From assembly GCA_024235015.1 (NCBI GenBank), contig JACKNG010000004.1, positions 434,001 through 498,000 of the forward strand: a stretch of DNA of 64,000 nucleotides. The letters are read 5' to 3'. Under the pieces are notes generated by a model. The model worked only from the letters and a program-made list of their open reading frames with translations, did no database searches and was not told the DNA's origin. This document shows, in pieces, positions 36,612 to 45,011 of the stretch. How positions within the stretch are numbered: the first letter of the stretch is position 1; every line of letters starts with the position of its first letter. This DNA comes from Gammaproteobacteria bacterium (GTDB lineage: Bacteria > Pseudomonadota > Gammaproteobacteria > Ga0077536). The position numbers were made by a program, and so were the translations under genes.

Positions 36612-37622
36612 TCAGGCGCCGGGTCCGAGCGCCAGCAGCCCGGCATAGGCGCCGAGCGGATCGCCGTTCGCCGGCAGGGTGTTGAGCAGCAGCAGGTCGT
36701 CGACCAGGCCTGCGTAGGCGGCGAGCCGGGCGCGGCATTCCTCGACCGTGCCGGCGATCGCCAGCGCGTCGACGCAGTCGTCGGGGATGGCGTCCAGCGC
36801 CGCCTCCACGCGCCCGGCCGGCATCAGCTCCAACAGGCGGTCGGCGACCGCGCCGAAGCCCTGCTCGCGCATGGTGTACTCGTAGTAGGGGTGCGGCAGC
36901 GGGTCGTAGAAATGCGCGATGGCGGTGCGCGCCGCCCGCCGCGCGCGTTCGCGATCGGCATCGACCGCGCACACGCCGACCGCCGCCCAGCGCAGGCTCG
37001 CCGGGTCGCGATCGGCCGCCGCCGCGGCGGCGGCGGCGGCCGGGCGCAGGACCTCGCGGAGATAGGCCGGGGTGAGGGTCGCGCCGCCCGCGATGCCGTC
37101 GGCGACCCCCGCGGCGACCCGCAGCATGGCCGGGAACACCGCGGCGAGGTAGACCGGGAAGGGTTCGGCGCGCGGGCCGACCGTCGGCGTCCAGTCCATG
37201 GCGTGGACTTCGCCGGCGAAGTGCAGGCGGCGGCCGGCGGGGGTGCGGGCGGCCCTTTGCAGCAGGGTCACGTACTCGCGCATCTTGGTCAGCACGCGGG
37301 CGTGCGGGATGCCCTGCCAGGTTTCGTTGATGACCTTGTTGCCCCCACCGAGGCCGAGCACCAGGCGGCCGCCGCTGAAATCGTCGAAATCGATCGCGGC
37401 CATGGCCGCCATCAGCGGGCTGTGGCCGTAGGCGTTGAGCACGTAGGGTGCGAGACGGATGCTGCGCGTGGCGGCGGCCATCGCGGTCAGCGGTACGAAC
37501 GCGCTGCGCCAGGCCTCGGCCATGCCGAGCAGGCCGAAGCCGGCGTGTTCGGCCTGGCTCGCGATGGCGGCGAGGTCGGCCACGCCGCAGTCGCCGCCGG
37601 TGAAGATGATGCCGGGTTGCAC
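36612..37622 (-). CDS. Luciferase-like (LLM class) flavin-dependent oxidoreductase
   Basis: 336-residue TIM-barrel flavin enzyme: FGLLGMAEAWRSAFVPLTAMAAATRSIRLAPYV, GGRLVLGLGGGN, MREYVTLLQ and FPVYLAAVFPAMLRVAAGVADGIAGG fit the bacterial luciferase/F420-reductase family. Whether it uses FMN or F420 cannot be told. A run of nine Ala codons (about residues 205-215) forms a low-complexity linker. GTG start at 37622 with GGAGG upstream. Confidence 0.87.
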   Translation of the reverse strand: MQPGIIFTGGDCGVADLAAIASQAEHAGFGLLGMAEAWRSAFVPLTAMAAATRSIRLAPYVLNAYGHSPLMAAMAAIDFDDFSGGRLVLGLGGGNKVINETWQGIPHARVLTKMREYVTLLQRAARTPAGRRLHFAGEVHAMDWTPTVGPRAEPFPVYLAAVFPAMLRVAAGVADGIAGGATLTPAYLREVLRPAAAAAAAAADRDPASLRWAAVGVCAVDADRERARRAARTAIAHFYDPLPHPYYEYTMREQGFGAVADRLLELMPAGRVEAALDAIPDDCVDALAIAGTVEECRARLAAYAGLVDDLLLLNTLPANGDPLGAYAGLLALGPGA

Positions 37623-37900
37623 GAGAGGACCTCCGCGTCGCTCGAACGACGCGCTACCTTAGCAGCTCGTCGGCGCGGCGCGCGCGGCACCGCGGGCAGC
37701 GTTCAGGGGGACGGAACCGGGCCGCACGCGCTGTCGCGCACCACGCCGCGCGGCTCACGACCACCGGGCGCGAAGGGCCAGGCCGGAGACCCGCGCGCGC
37801 CCGCCCCGGACCGGCGGCCGCGGCGACGGTGGCGGCGGCCCTGCCCTCACGGGCTATACTCGCGCTCAGGCCGATGGGGCCGGCGACGAGGGGAAACACG

Positions 37901-38524
37901 ATGGCGACGAACGCCTGGACCATCAGCGGCGAGTACATGGAGAGCTGCAACTGCGACTACCTGTGCCCGTGCATCTTCACCAACCCGCAGGCCGCGGTGA
38001 CCTACGATCACTGCACGGCGCTGCTCATCTTCCGCATCGACGAGGGGCGTGCCGGTGACGTCGACCTGGCCGGGCTCAAGTTCGCGCTGGTGGTCAAGTC
38101 GGGCAAGGTCATGAGCGAAGGGGGCTGGGTCTTCGGTGCCATCGTCGATGCCGCGGCCGACGACGCCCAGCGCGCCGCGCTGACGGCGATTGCCAGCGGC
38201 GAGGCCGGTGGCCCGCCGGGCATGATCAGGCAGAACCTGGTGGGCGATTTCCGCGGTGTCGAATACCAGCCGATCGATTTTCGGATCGAGGGCGAGACGC
38301 GCGCCGTGACCATCGCCGACAAGCTGCGCTTCGCCATCGAGGGCGTGCTCTCGCGGCTCGGCAACGGCAAGCCTTATTACATCGACAATGTCGGCCACCC
38401 GGCCTCGAGCAAGCTCGCCCTGGCGCAGTCGAAGGAAACCCACGTCAATTGCTTCGGGCTGGAAATGGACATCGTCGGCGCCGGCAACAACGGGCATTAC
38501 GCGAGCTTCGCCTGGGCGGCCTGA
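37901..38524 (+). CDS. DUF1326 protein with CxCxxxCxC motif
   Basis: 207-residue protein whose N-terminus carries the DUF1326 signature ESCNCDYLCPC (Cys16, 18, 22, 24), a likely metal or redox site, and whose C-terminal part (GPPGMIRQNLVGDFRG, HPASSKLALAQSK) matches the family. Function unknown; the family is often found near DUF2182 metal-binding membrane proteins, absent here. ATG at 37901 with GAGGGG 5-11 bases upstream. Confidence 0.9.
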   Translation: MATNAWTISGEYMESCNCDYLCPCIFTNPQAAVTYDHCTALLIFRIDEGRAGDVDLAGLKFALVVKSGKVMSEGGWVFGAIVDAAADDAQRAALTAIASGEAGGPPGMIRQNLVGDFRGVEYQPIDFRIEGETRAVTIADKLRFAIEGVLSRLGNGKPYYIDNVGHPASSKLALAQSKETHVNCFGLEMDIVGAGNNGHYASFAWAA

Positions 38525-38553
38525 AGCCGTCCGCAGCGTCGACTCCGCCCGCC

Positions 38554-39810
38554 ATGAGCGCCGTCGACCCAGCCACAGCGGCGCCTGTGACGCCGCCGGC
38601 AGTGCTGCGCGTCGACGTCGACCACGGCCTCGTGCCGAGCGGCCTGGCGGCCGAACTGGTCCTCGCCGCGGTGCGCCGCGAACCCTGGCGGCTGCTCGCA
38701 CCGCAACGCCTGCGCGCCGCCGTGGACGGCGCACTGCCGCCGCCCGATCCGGCGCGGCTGGTCTACGACGAGGCGGTGCTGGCCGCGCTGCGCGCGGCGC
38801 GCGAGGCGGGGCGCCCGCTGCAACTGGTGTCACGCTGCCCGCGCCGGGTGGTGGAGATCATCGCGCGCCATCTCGGCATCGAGGATGCCGACATCGTCGC
38901 CGCCACCGGCGCGGCGCCGGCGACCCTCCCGCCGGGCTGGCGGGGCGCGCTGTGGCGCGCGCTCAGGCCGCACCAGTGGATCAAGAACCTGCTGCTGTTC
39001 GTGCCGTTGGTCATGGCCCACCAGCTCGGCCACGCCGGTGCGGTGCTCGCCGCCGGCGCCGGCTTCGTCGCTTTCTCGCTCACCGCCTCGGCGGTCTACC
39101 TGTTGAACGACCTGCTCGACCTCGCCCACGATCGCGCGCATCCGCGCAAGCGCTGGCGGCCGCTCGCCAGCGGCGCGCTGCCCCTGCGCGTGGGCGCGCT
39201 TGCCGCGCCGGTGGTGCTGGCGCTGGCGCTGGCCATCGCGCTGTTGCTGCCAGGGCGTTTCCTCGCCGTGCTCGCCGTCTACCTCGCGGCCAACCTCGCC
39301 TACACGCTGATCATCAAGCGCGCCGCGCTGGCCGACGTCATCGTGCTGGCCGGCATGTACACCCTGCGCGTGATCGCGGGCGCCGCGGCCGTCGACGTGC
39401 CCCTGTCGTTCTGGCTGCTGGCCTTCTCGATGTTCTTCTTCTTCAGCCTCGCCATGGTCAAGCGTCACGGCGAGCTGCGCCGCGCGACGCTCGACCCGCA
39501 CGAGAAGCTGCCGGGGCGCGGCTACCGCGCCGACGATCTCGACACCCTGGCGAGCTTCGGTATCACCAGCGGCCAGCTCGCGGTGCTGGTTCTCGCCCTG
39601 TACATCAACAGCGGCGCCGTGCACGGGCTCTATGCCCACCCCAAGTTCCTGTGGGCGCTGTGCCCGCTGGTGCTCTACGTGGTCAGCCGCGCCTGGCTGG
39701 TCGCCCGCCGCGGTGAACTCGACGACGACCCGCTGGTGTTCGTGCTCGGCGACGCGCGCAGCCTGGCGGCCGGGGCGCTGGCGCTCGTCGCCCTGTGGCT
39801 GGCGCTGTGA
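38554..39810 (+). CDS. UbiA-type decaprenyl-phosphate phosphoribosyltransferase-like protein with degenerate HAD N-domain
   Basis: 418-residue membrane prenyltransferase. The UbiA part begins at RPHQWIKNLLLFVPLV (~residue 144) and has the metal/diphosphate motif NDLLDLAHDRAHPRKRWRPLASG (Asn185), multiple membrane helices and SMFFFFSLAMVKRHGEL, as in 5-phosphoribose-1-diphosphate:decaprenyl-phosphate phosphoribosyltransferases. Residues ~15-125 look like the HAD domain fused to many bacterial relatives, but the DxDGT motif reads DVDHG, so phosphatase activity is probably lost. It starts the decaprenyl-phosphoryl-arabinose set; its stop overlaps the next start (GTGA). Confidence 0.85.
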   Translation: MSAVDPATAAPVTPPAVLRVDVDHGLVPSGLAAELVLAAVRREPWRLLAPQRLRAAVDGALPPPDPARLVYDEAVLAALRAAREAGRPLQLVSRCPRRVVEIIARHLGIEDADIVAATGAAPATLPPGWRGALWRALRPHQWIKNLLLFVPLVMAHQLGHAGAVLAAGAGFVAFSLTASAVYLLNDLLDLAHDRAHPRKRWRPLASGALPLRVGALAAPVVLALALAIALLLPGRFLAVLAVYLAANLAYTLIIKRAALADVIVLAGMYTLRVIAGAAAVDVPLSFWLLAFSMFFFFSLAMVKRHGELRRATLDPHEKLPGRGYRADDLDTLASFGITSGQLAVLVLALYINSGAVHGLYAHPKFLWALCPLVLYVVSRAWLVARRGELDDDPLVFVLGDARSLAAGALALVALWLAL

Positions 39811-41111
39811 GCTACCACTCGTGGGGACGCGTGTGCCCGCCGGCCGCGCACGGGGTGCGGCTGGTCGCGCGTGACCGCCCACTACCCGCGGTCGGGCAGC
39901 CGTGGCTCGCCCGCGGCAACGGCCGCAGCTATGCCGACAGCGGTCTCGAACCCGCGGGCTGCATGCTCGATTGCCGCGGGCTCGATCGTTTCATCGCCTT
40001 CGACGCCGAGCGCGGCATCCTGCGCTGCGAGGCGGGTGTGCTGCTCGACGACGTCCTCCAGGTGATCGTGCCGCGGGGCTGGTTCCTGCCGGTGACGCCG
40101 GGCACGCGCTACGTCACCGTCGGCGGCGCCATCGCCAACGACGTGCACGGCAAGAACCATCACCGCGCCGGCACTTTCGGCCGTCACCTGCGCGCCTTCG
40201 AGCTGCTGCGCTCCGACGGCAGCCGGCTGACCTGCGGCCCGGCCGAGAACCCCGGGTGGTTTGCCGCCACCATTGGCGGCCTCGGCCTGACCGGCCTGGT
40301 GAGCTGGGCCGAACTCGCCCTGCGCCGCATCGACAGCCGCGGCATCGACGCCACCTGCACCCGCTTCGAGACGCTCGACGAGTTTCTCGCCATCGCCGAC
40401 GGCGCGGTGGCGCGCCACGAGTACACCGTCGCCTGGCTCGATGCGAGCCCGCGCCGGCGCGTGCGGGTGCGCGGCCATTTCACCTGGGGCGACCATGTCG
40501 CCGACGGCGCCGGTCTCGCCGCACGGCGCCGCCGGGCCGGGCCCGCGGTGCCGTTCGCGCCGCCGTGGTCGCTGGTCACGCCCCTGACCACGCGCGTCTT
40601 CAACACCCTCTACTTCCACCGCCAGCGCAAGCCCGTGAGCCAGCGCCGCGTCGACTACGAACCTTTCTTCTACCCGCTCGACGGCGTGCGCGAATGGAAC
40701 CGGCTCTATGGCCGGCCGGGTTTCGCGCAATACCAGTGCGTGGTGCCGCGGGTGGCCGCGGCGGACGCCCTGCCGGCGCTGCTCGGCCGGCTCGGCGCCG
40801 CCGGCGCCGGTTCCTTCCTCGCCGTGCTCAAGACCTTCGGCGACACCGCCTCGCCCGGCCTGCTGTCGTTTCCGCGCGCCGGCGTCACCCTCGCCGTCGA
40901 CATACCCTGGCGCGGCGAGGACACGCAGCGTTTGTTCGCCGCCCTCGACGCCATCACCCTCGCGGCCGGCGGCACCGTCTACGCGGCCAAGAACGGCAGC
41001 GCCAGCGCGGCCTGTTTCCGCGCCAGCACGCCGGCGCTGGAGCGCTTCCGCGGCTTTGTCGACCCGGCCTGTTCGTCGGCCTTCTGGCGCGCGGTGGAGG
41101 CCGCGGCATGA
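39807..41111 (+). CDS. dprE1: DprE1-like decaprenylphosphoryl-ribose oxidase
   Basis: 434-residue FAD-linked oxidase of the VAO family. GNGRSYADSGL, TPGTRYVTVGGAIANDVHGKNHHRAGTFG (FAD domain) and the C-terminal VLKTFG, LLSFPRAGVTLAVDI and YAAKNGSAS follow mycobacterial DprE1 closely. It oxidises the 2' hydroxyl of lipid-linked ribose to a keto sugar. The position of mycobacterial Cys387, the benzothiazinone target, is Ala363 here. GTG start overlaps the upstream stop; the stop overlaps the dprE2-like ATG, so the three genes are translationally coupled. Confidence 0.9.
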   Translation: MSYHSWGRVCPPAAHGVRLVARDRPLPAVGQPWLARGNGRSYADSGLEPAGCMLDCRGLDRFIAFDAERGILRCEAGVLLDDVLQVIVPRGWFLPVTPGTRYVTVGGAIANDVHGKNHHRAGTFGRHLRAFELLRSDGSRLTCGPAENPGWFAATIGGLGLTGLVSWAELALRRIDSRGIDATCTRFETLDEFLAIADGAVARHEYTVAWLDASPRRRVRVRGHFTWGDHVADGAGLAARRRRAGPAVPFAPPWSLVTPLTTRVFNTLYFHRQRKPVSQRRVDYEPFFYPLDGVREWNRLYGRPGFAQYQCVVPRVAAADALPALLGRLGAAGAGSFLAVLKTFGDTASPGLLSFPRAGVTLAVDIPWRGEDTQRLFAALDAITLAAGGTVYAAKNGSASAACFRASTPALERFRGFVDPACSSAFWRAVEAAA

Positions 41112-41842
41112 GCGGCGTGCTGATCGTCGGCGCGACCTCGGCCATCGCCGAGCAGGTGGCGCGGCGCTACGCCGCGCGCGGGGCGCGCCTGGCGCTGTGG
41201 GGGCGCGACGCGGCGCGGCTCGCCGCCATCGCCGCCGATCTCGGCGTACGCGGCGCGGCCGCCGTCGAGCAGGCCGTGGTCGACCTCGAGGCCGACGACC
41301 TGCCGGCCCGCCTCGCCGCCCTGGCGGCACGCTGCGAGGGCCTGGAACTGGTTCTCGTCGCCCACGGCAACCTGCCCGACCAGGCCGCCTGCGAAGCGGA
41401 TTTCGGCGCCGTGCGCGCGGCGTTCGCGGTCAATGCCCTGAGCGCGATGGCGGTTGCCGAAGCCGCGGCCACCTGTCTCGCTCAACAGGGCCACGGGACG
41501 CTCGCCGTGATCAGCTCGGTGGCGGGCGATCGCGGGCGCGCCAGCAACTACGTCTACGGTGCGGCCAAGGGCGCGCTGACCCGCTACCTGCAGGGCCTGC
41601 GCAATCGCCTCGCCGCCGCCGGCGTGCACGTGCTGACCATCAAGCCCGGGTTCGTCGACACGCCGATGACCGCGCACCTGCCCAAGGGTGCGCTGTGGGC
41701 GACGCCGGAACGTGTCGCCGACGACATCGTGCGCGCCATCGAGCGTCGCCGCGAGGTGCTCTACACGCCCTGGTTCTGGCGCTGGGTGATGGCGGTGCTG
41801 TGCGCGATCCCGGAAGGCCTGTTCAAGCGCACGCGGTTGTGA
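41108..41842 (+). CDS. dprE2: DprE2-like SDR reductase
   Basis: 244-residue SDR. GATSAIAEQVARRYAARG is the cofactor motif typical of DprE2, and the active site has SSVAGDRGRASNYVYGAAKGAL with Tyr and Lys in place. With DprE1 it would complete the 2'-epimerisation of lipid-linked ribose to arabinose. C-terminal hydrophobic RWVMAVLCAIPEGLFK may associate with the membrane. Coupled to dprE1 by ATGA. Confidence 0.9.
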   Translation: MSGVLIVGATSAIAEQVARRYAARGARLALWGRDAARLAAIAADLGVRGAAAVEQAVVDLEADDLPARLAALAARCEGLELVLVAHGNLPDQAACEADFGAVRAAFAVNALSAMAVAEAAATCLAQQGHGTLAVISSVAGDRGRASNYVYGAAKGALTRYLQGLRNRLAAAGVHVLTIKPGFVDTPMTAHLPKGALWATPERVADDIVRAIERRREVLYTPWFWRWVMAVLCAIPEGLFKRTRL

Positions 41843-41858
41843 TCCGCCCGGCCGCGCC

Positions 41859-43664
41859 GTGAATTCCGCCCGTCTCGCGTCGCCCATCGCCGCGGCGCTG
41901 GTGGTGGTCGGCGGCGCCTGGCTGGCCAGCGGCGGCCGCGCCGGCACCGCGGCGCTGCTGCCGGCGGCGGTGATCGGCGCGCTGGCGAGCGCGCTGATCG
42001 GCGCTGCGCCGCGTGGCCGCGCCGGGCCGCTGGCCGCGGCGGCCTTATCGGTGGCGAGCGGCGCCTGGTTCTATGCCGCGGCCGGCCGCGACGACGTCCA
42101 CATCACCTACTGGGTCGCCCACGCCCTGGCCACGCGCGGCGCGCCGCTGAACCTCAACCTCGACTGGGTCGAGCAATCGAGCAGCTTGCTGCAGGTGCTG
42201 CTGCTGGCGCCGCTGGCCGCCCTGCCGGGCGCCGACCTGGTGACCCTGGGCGGGGCACTGGCGGTACTCGCCGGCGCCGCCACGGTGGTGTTCACGGCGT
42301 CCATCGCGCCGCGTGTCGGGGTGCGTCACGGGCTCGCCGCCGCCACCGTGCTCGGCCTCGCGCCGGGCTTCACCTACTGGAGCTGGGGCGGCCTCGAGAC
42401 CAGCCTGGCGGCGCTCGTGCTGTGCGCCCTCGTCGCCGCCTGCGGCGCGGTGCTCGACGGCGGCGGTCGCCGCGCCTGGGCCGCCACGGCGGCGCTGCTG
42501 CTGGCCTTCGTCATGGTCCGCCCGGAAGCCTTGTTCGTCGTGCTCGCGGCATGCGCCGCGCTCGCCGTCGCGGTGGCCTGGGGGGCGCGCAGCCGGGCGG
42601 GGATGCCCACGCTGTCGCGGGTCGCCGCGCTGGGCGCGCTGGCCGTGCTGCTGTTCGGCCTGCTCGCGGCCTGGCGCCACCACGCCTACGGCGCGTTCTT
42701 CCCGCAGCCGGTGGCGGCCAAGGCGGCCGGCCTGGATCCCGACCGGGCCCTGGCCGGGGTCGACTACCTCGGTGCGCTGCTCGGCGCTTCGCCGACGCTC
42801 GCCGTCGTCCTGCTGGCCGCGACGGGCGCCGGCTACGCGGTGCTGCGCCCGGGCGCGCGCGCGCCGGGCTGCGCCATGGCCGCGGCCGCCTTCCTCGCCG
42901 CCAGCCTCGCCTTCGTCGTCGCCAGCGGTGGCGACTGGATGGAAGGCGGGCGCTTTGTCGTGCCCCTGCTGCCGCTCGCCGTGCTGCTCGCCGCGCGCGC
43001 GCTGGCCGGCCTGCGCCGCGGCGCGCCGCTGCTGCTGAGCCTGGCCGCGCTCGGCTTCGTCGTCGAGACGGTGATCTTCGCCGGCACCCAGTCGACCGGC
43101 GCCCTGCTGCCGCACGCCCTCGCCCAGGCCCGCGCCGCGCGCGCCGTGCACGGCGACGGCTTCTCCTGGTTCGAAGTCGCCAACCGCGTGCACCTGCGCG
43201 ACATCCCGGTGGTGCGCCGGCTCGACGCGGTGGTCGGCGAACGGCTCGCCACCCAGCCGCAGGTGACGGTGTTGTCGGCGCAGATGGGCATGGTGCCCTA
43301 CCACCTCGCGCGGCACTACGCCGGGCGCGTGCGCTTCGTCGATCGCCGCGCGCTGGCCAGCGCCGACTTCACCCGCTGCGCGGCGACCCGCGACGTGCCG
43401 CGGACCTGGGCCGGCCTCGAACTCGACTACGCCGCGCTGTTTCTCGGCCGGCCCGGCCTGCTGGAAGCCTGCGGTATCGCCCGGCCCGACGTCGTGTTCG
43501 ACCTCGAGGCGCCGGGTGGACCGGTGCAACGCCTGCTCGAGCGCCAGGGCTATGTCATCGTCTACCGCCACGGCGGCGTCATCACCACGCCGGGCGGTGG
43601 CGGCGAGGTGCTGGCCGACCAGTTCATCGCCGTGCGCCGGGCGGTGCCCGGGGCGGCGCGTTGA
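41859..43664 (+). CDS. GT-C-type membrane glycosyltransferase (candidate arabinosyltransferase)
   Basis: 601-residue polytopic protein with about ten membrane helices (to ~residue 415) and a C-terminal soluble domain. The early loop GRDDVHITYWVAHALATRG has the paired Asp expected of a GT-C catalytic loop, and GGDWMEGGRFVVPLLPLAVLLAARAL is the motif of the AftB-like/DUF2029-type family. Next to the DPA genes, transfer of arabinofuranose from lipid-phosphoryl-arabinose to a surface glycan is the natural proposal, but donor and acceptor are inference. GTG start at 41859, 16 bases after dprE2; convergent with the sulfotransferase-like gene. Confidence 0.72.
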   Translation: MNSARLASPIAAALVVVGGAWLASGGRAGTAALLPAAVIGALASALIGAAPRGRAGPLAAAALSVASGAWFYAAAGRDDVHITYWVAHALATRGAPLNLNLDWVEQSSSLLQVLLLAPLAALPGADLVTLGGALAVLAGAATVVFTASIAPRVGVRHGLAAATVLGLAPGFTYWSWGGLETSLAALVLCALVAACGAVLDGGGRRAWAATAALLLAFVMVRPEALFVVLAACAALAVAVAWGARSRAGMPTLSRVAALGALAVLLFGLLAAWRHHAYGAFFPQPVAAKAAGLDPDRALAGVDYLGALLGASPTLAVVLLAATGAGYAVLRPGARAPGCAMAAAAFLAASLAFVVASGGDWMEGGRFVVPLLPLAVLLAARALAGLRRGAPLLLSLAALGFVVETVIFAGTQSTGALLPHALAQARAARAVHGDGFSWFEVANRVHLRDIPVVRRLDAVVGERLATQPQVTVLSAQMGMVPYHLARHYAGRVRFVDRRALASADFTRCAATRDVPRTWAGLELDYAALFLGRPGLLEACGIARPDVVFDLEAPGGPVQRLLERQGYVIVYRHGGVITTPGGGGEVLADQFIAVRRAVPGAAR

Positions 43665-43667
43665 GGC

Positions 43668-45011
43668 TCAGGAGCAATCCGGGAAGTCGCGGTTGACCAG
43701 GCGGCGCCACAGGCGCAGCAGGGGGCCGAACACGGGGTGGCGACCGAGGCGGGCGAGATCCCGGCGCGCCTCGGCCAGTTCGCGCTCGAGCCGGTGACGG
43801 TGACTGTCGCGGTAGGGCACCGGTGGCAGCGGCGGCAGCGACGCGGTGTCCGTTCCGTGCTCGAACGCGGCGATGGCACGCGCGATGACCGGGTCGGTGA
43901 CGGGCGCGGACGACGCCCCGCCGCGCGCCTCGTAACGCCGCACGGTATCGACCAGCGCCCCGGCCTGGCCGCGGGTGGCGTTGAGGGTGGGGCTGCCGCC
44001 GCCCGGGTAGGCGATGTCCTCGAGCGCCTTGGGCCAGTGGGTCATGGCCTCGTCCCAGGGCAGGTCGAGTGCCGCGCAGGTCGCCTGCAGCGACGCCACC
44101 GGGGCGGCGCACAGGGCCTCGTAGTCGAGGATGACCCAGCCGGCCTCGCGCGCCCGGGCGAGGTCGGCGGCATAGCGCCGCGCGCGCAGGTAGAGCGGTG
44201 GATCGTCGCTGGTCGAACCGTCGAAGCCGTAGTCCTTGCCGCGCAGCGAGCCGAGCACGTCGGCCAGTCCGCGGGTGACCAGCAGCGTGCTCACCTGCCA
44301 GCCCTGCGCGGTGTAGAACGCGACCAGTTCGTCGAGCCGGAACGCGCCGATGGTCATCTTGACCCAGGCGATGGCGGTGCGCACGGCGGCGAAGTCCTGC
44401 TGGATGAGCGGGTTGTGCAGGTCGTAGACGCCGTCCATGTCGCCACGCTGCAGGAAGCACCACGACACCAGCGAACTGCCGCTGCTCTGCATGCCACCGC
44501 ACAGTACCAGCCGGCGCGCTTCGCGCTGGCGGCGCAACACCAGCAGGCGGTGCGGCCGGGCGACCTGCTGGTACCAGGCGAAGGGCACCGCCTCGCTGAC
44601 CCCGGCGGCGACCTCGTGGCCATCGACGTGGTCCTCGACGGCGACCAGGCCGCCGTCTTCGTGCAGGCGCGGCAGCCAGTGTGTGAGGGTGTCGCGGATG
44701 GCGTCGGCGCCGAGGCCGGCGGTCACCACCAGCAGGTCGACCCGCGGCGGCGCGTCGCCGACGTCATCGTCCAGGGTCACGATTTCGATGCCGGCCGGGG
44801 CGGCCGGCAGGGCAGCGCCGGCGAGCACGTGCAGCACGATCCGCGCCGGCTCGACGAGGCCGTCGGCGAGCGCCGCGAGCAGGTCCACGCGCGGCTTGCC
44901 GACGACGACGATGACGCCTGCGCCGGCCGCGCCGGCGTGACGGGCCGCGGCGCTCAGCGCCGCGCGATCGGTCGTGCCCGGCAACCCGGCGATGGCGGCC
45001 AGCGGGCTCAT
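43668..45011 (-). CDS. Sulfotransferase-like protein with N-terminal Rossmann-like domain
   Basis: 447-residue protein. The second half has a P-loop-like PAPS motif CGGMQSSGSSLVSWCFLQRG (~residue 168), LVTRGLADVLGSLRGKDYG and VILDYEALCAAPVASLQATCAALDLPW, all sulfotransferase features. The first ~155 residues (IVVVGKPRVDLLAALADGL, LHEDGGLVAVEDHVDG) look like a truncated methyltransferase-like Rossmann domain. Its ATG overlaps the stop of the ABC ATPase gene, so it is coupled to the exporter and may decorate the exported glycan. Confidence 0.7.
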   Translation of the reverse strand: MSPLAAIAGLPGTTDRAALSAAARHAGAAGAGVIVVVGKPRVDLLAALADGLVEPARIVLHVLAGAALPAAPAGIEIVTLDDDVGDAPPRVDLLVVTAGLGADAIRDTLTHWLPRLHEDGGLVAVEDHVDGHEVAAGVSEAVPFAWYQQVARPHRLLVLRRQREARRLVLCGGMQSSGSSLVSWCFLQRGDMDGVYDLHNPLIQQDFAAVRTAIAWVKMTIGAFRLDELVAFYTAQGWQVSTLLVTRGLADVLGSLRGKDYGFDGSTSDDPPLYLRARRYAADLARAREAGWVILDYEALCAAPVASLQATCAALDLPWDEAMTHWPKALEDIAYPGGGSPTLNATRGQAGALVDTVRRYEARGGASSAPVTDPVIARAIAAFEHGTDTASLPPLPPVPYRDSHRHRLERELAEARRDLARLGRHPVFGPLLRLWRRLVNRDFPDCS

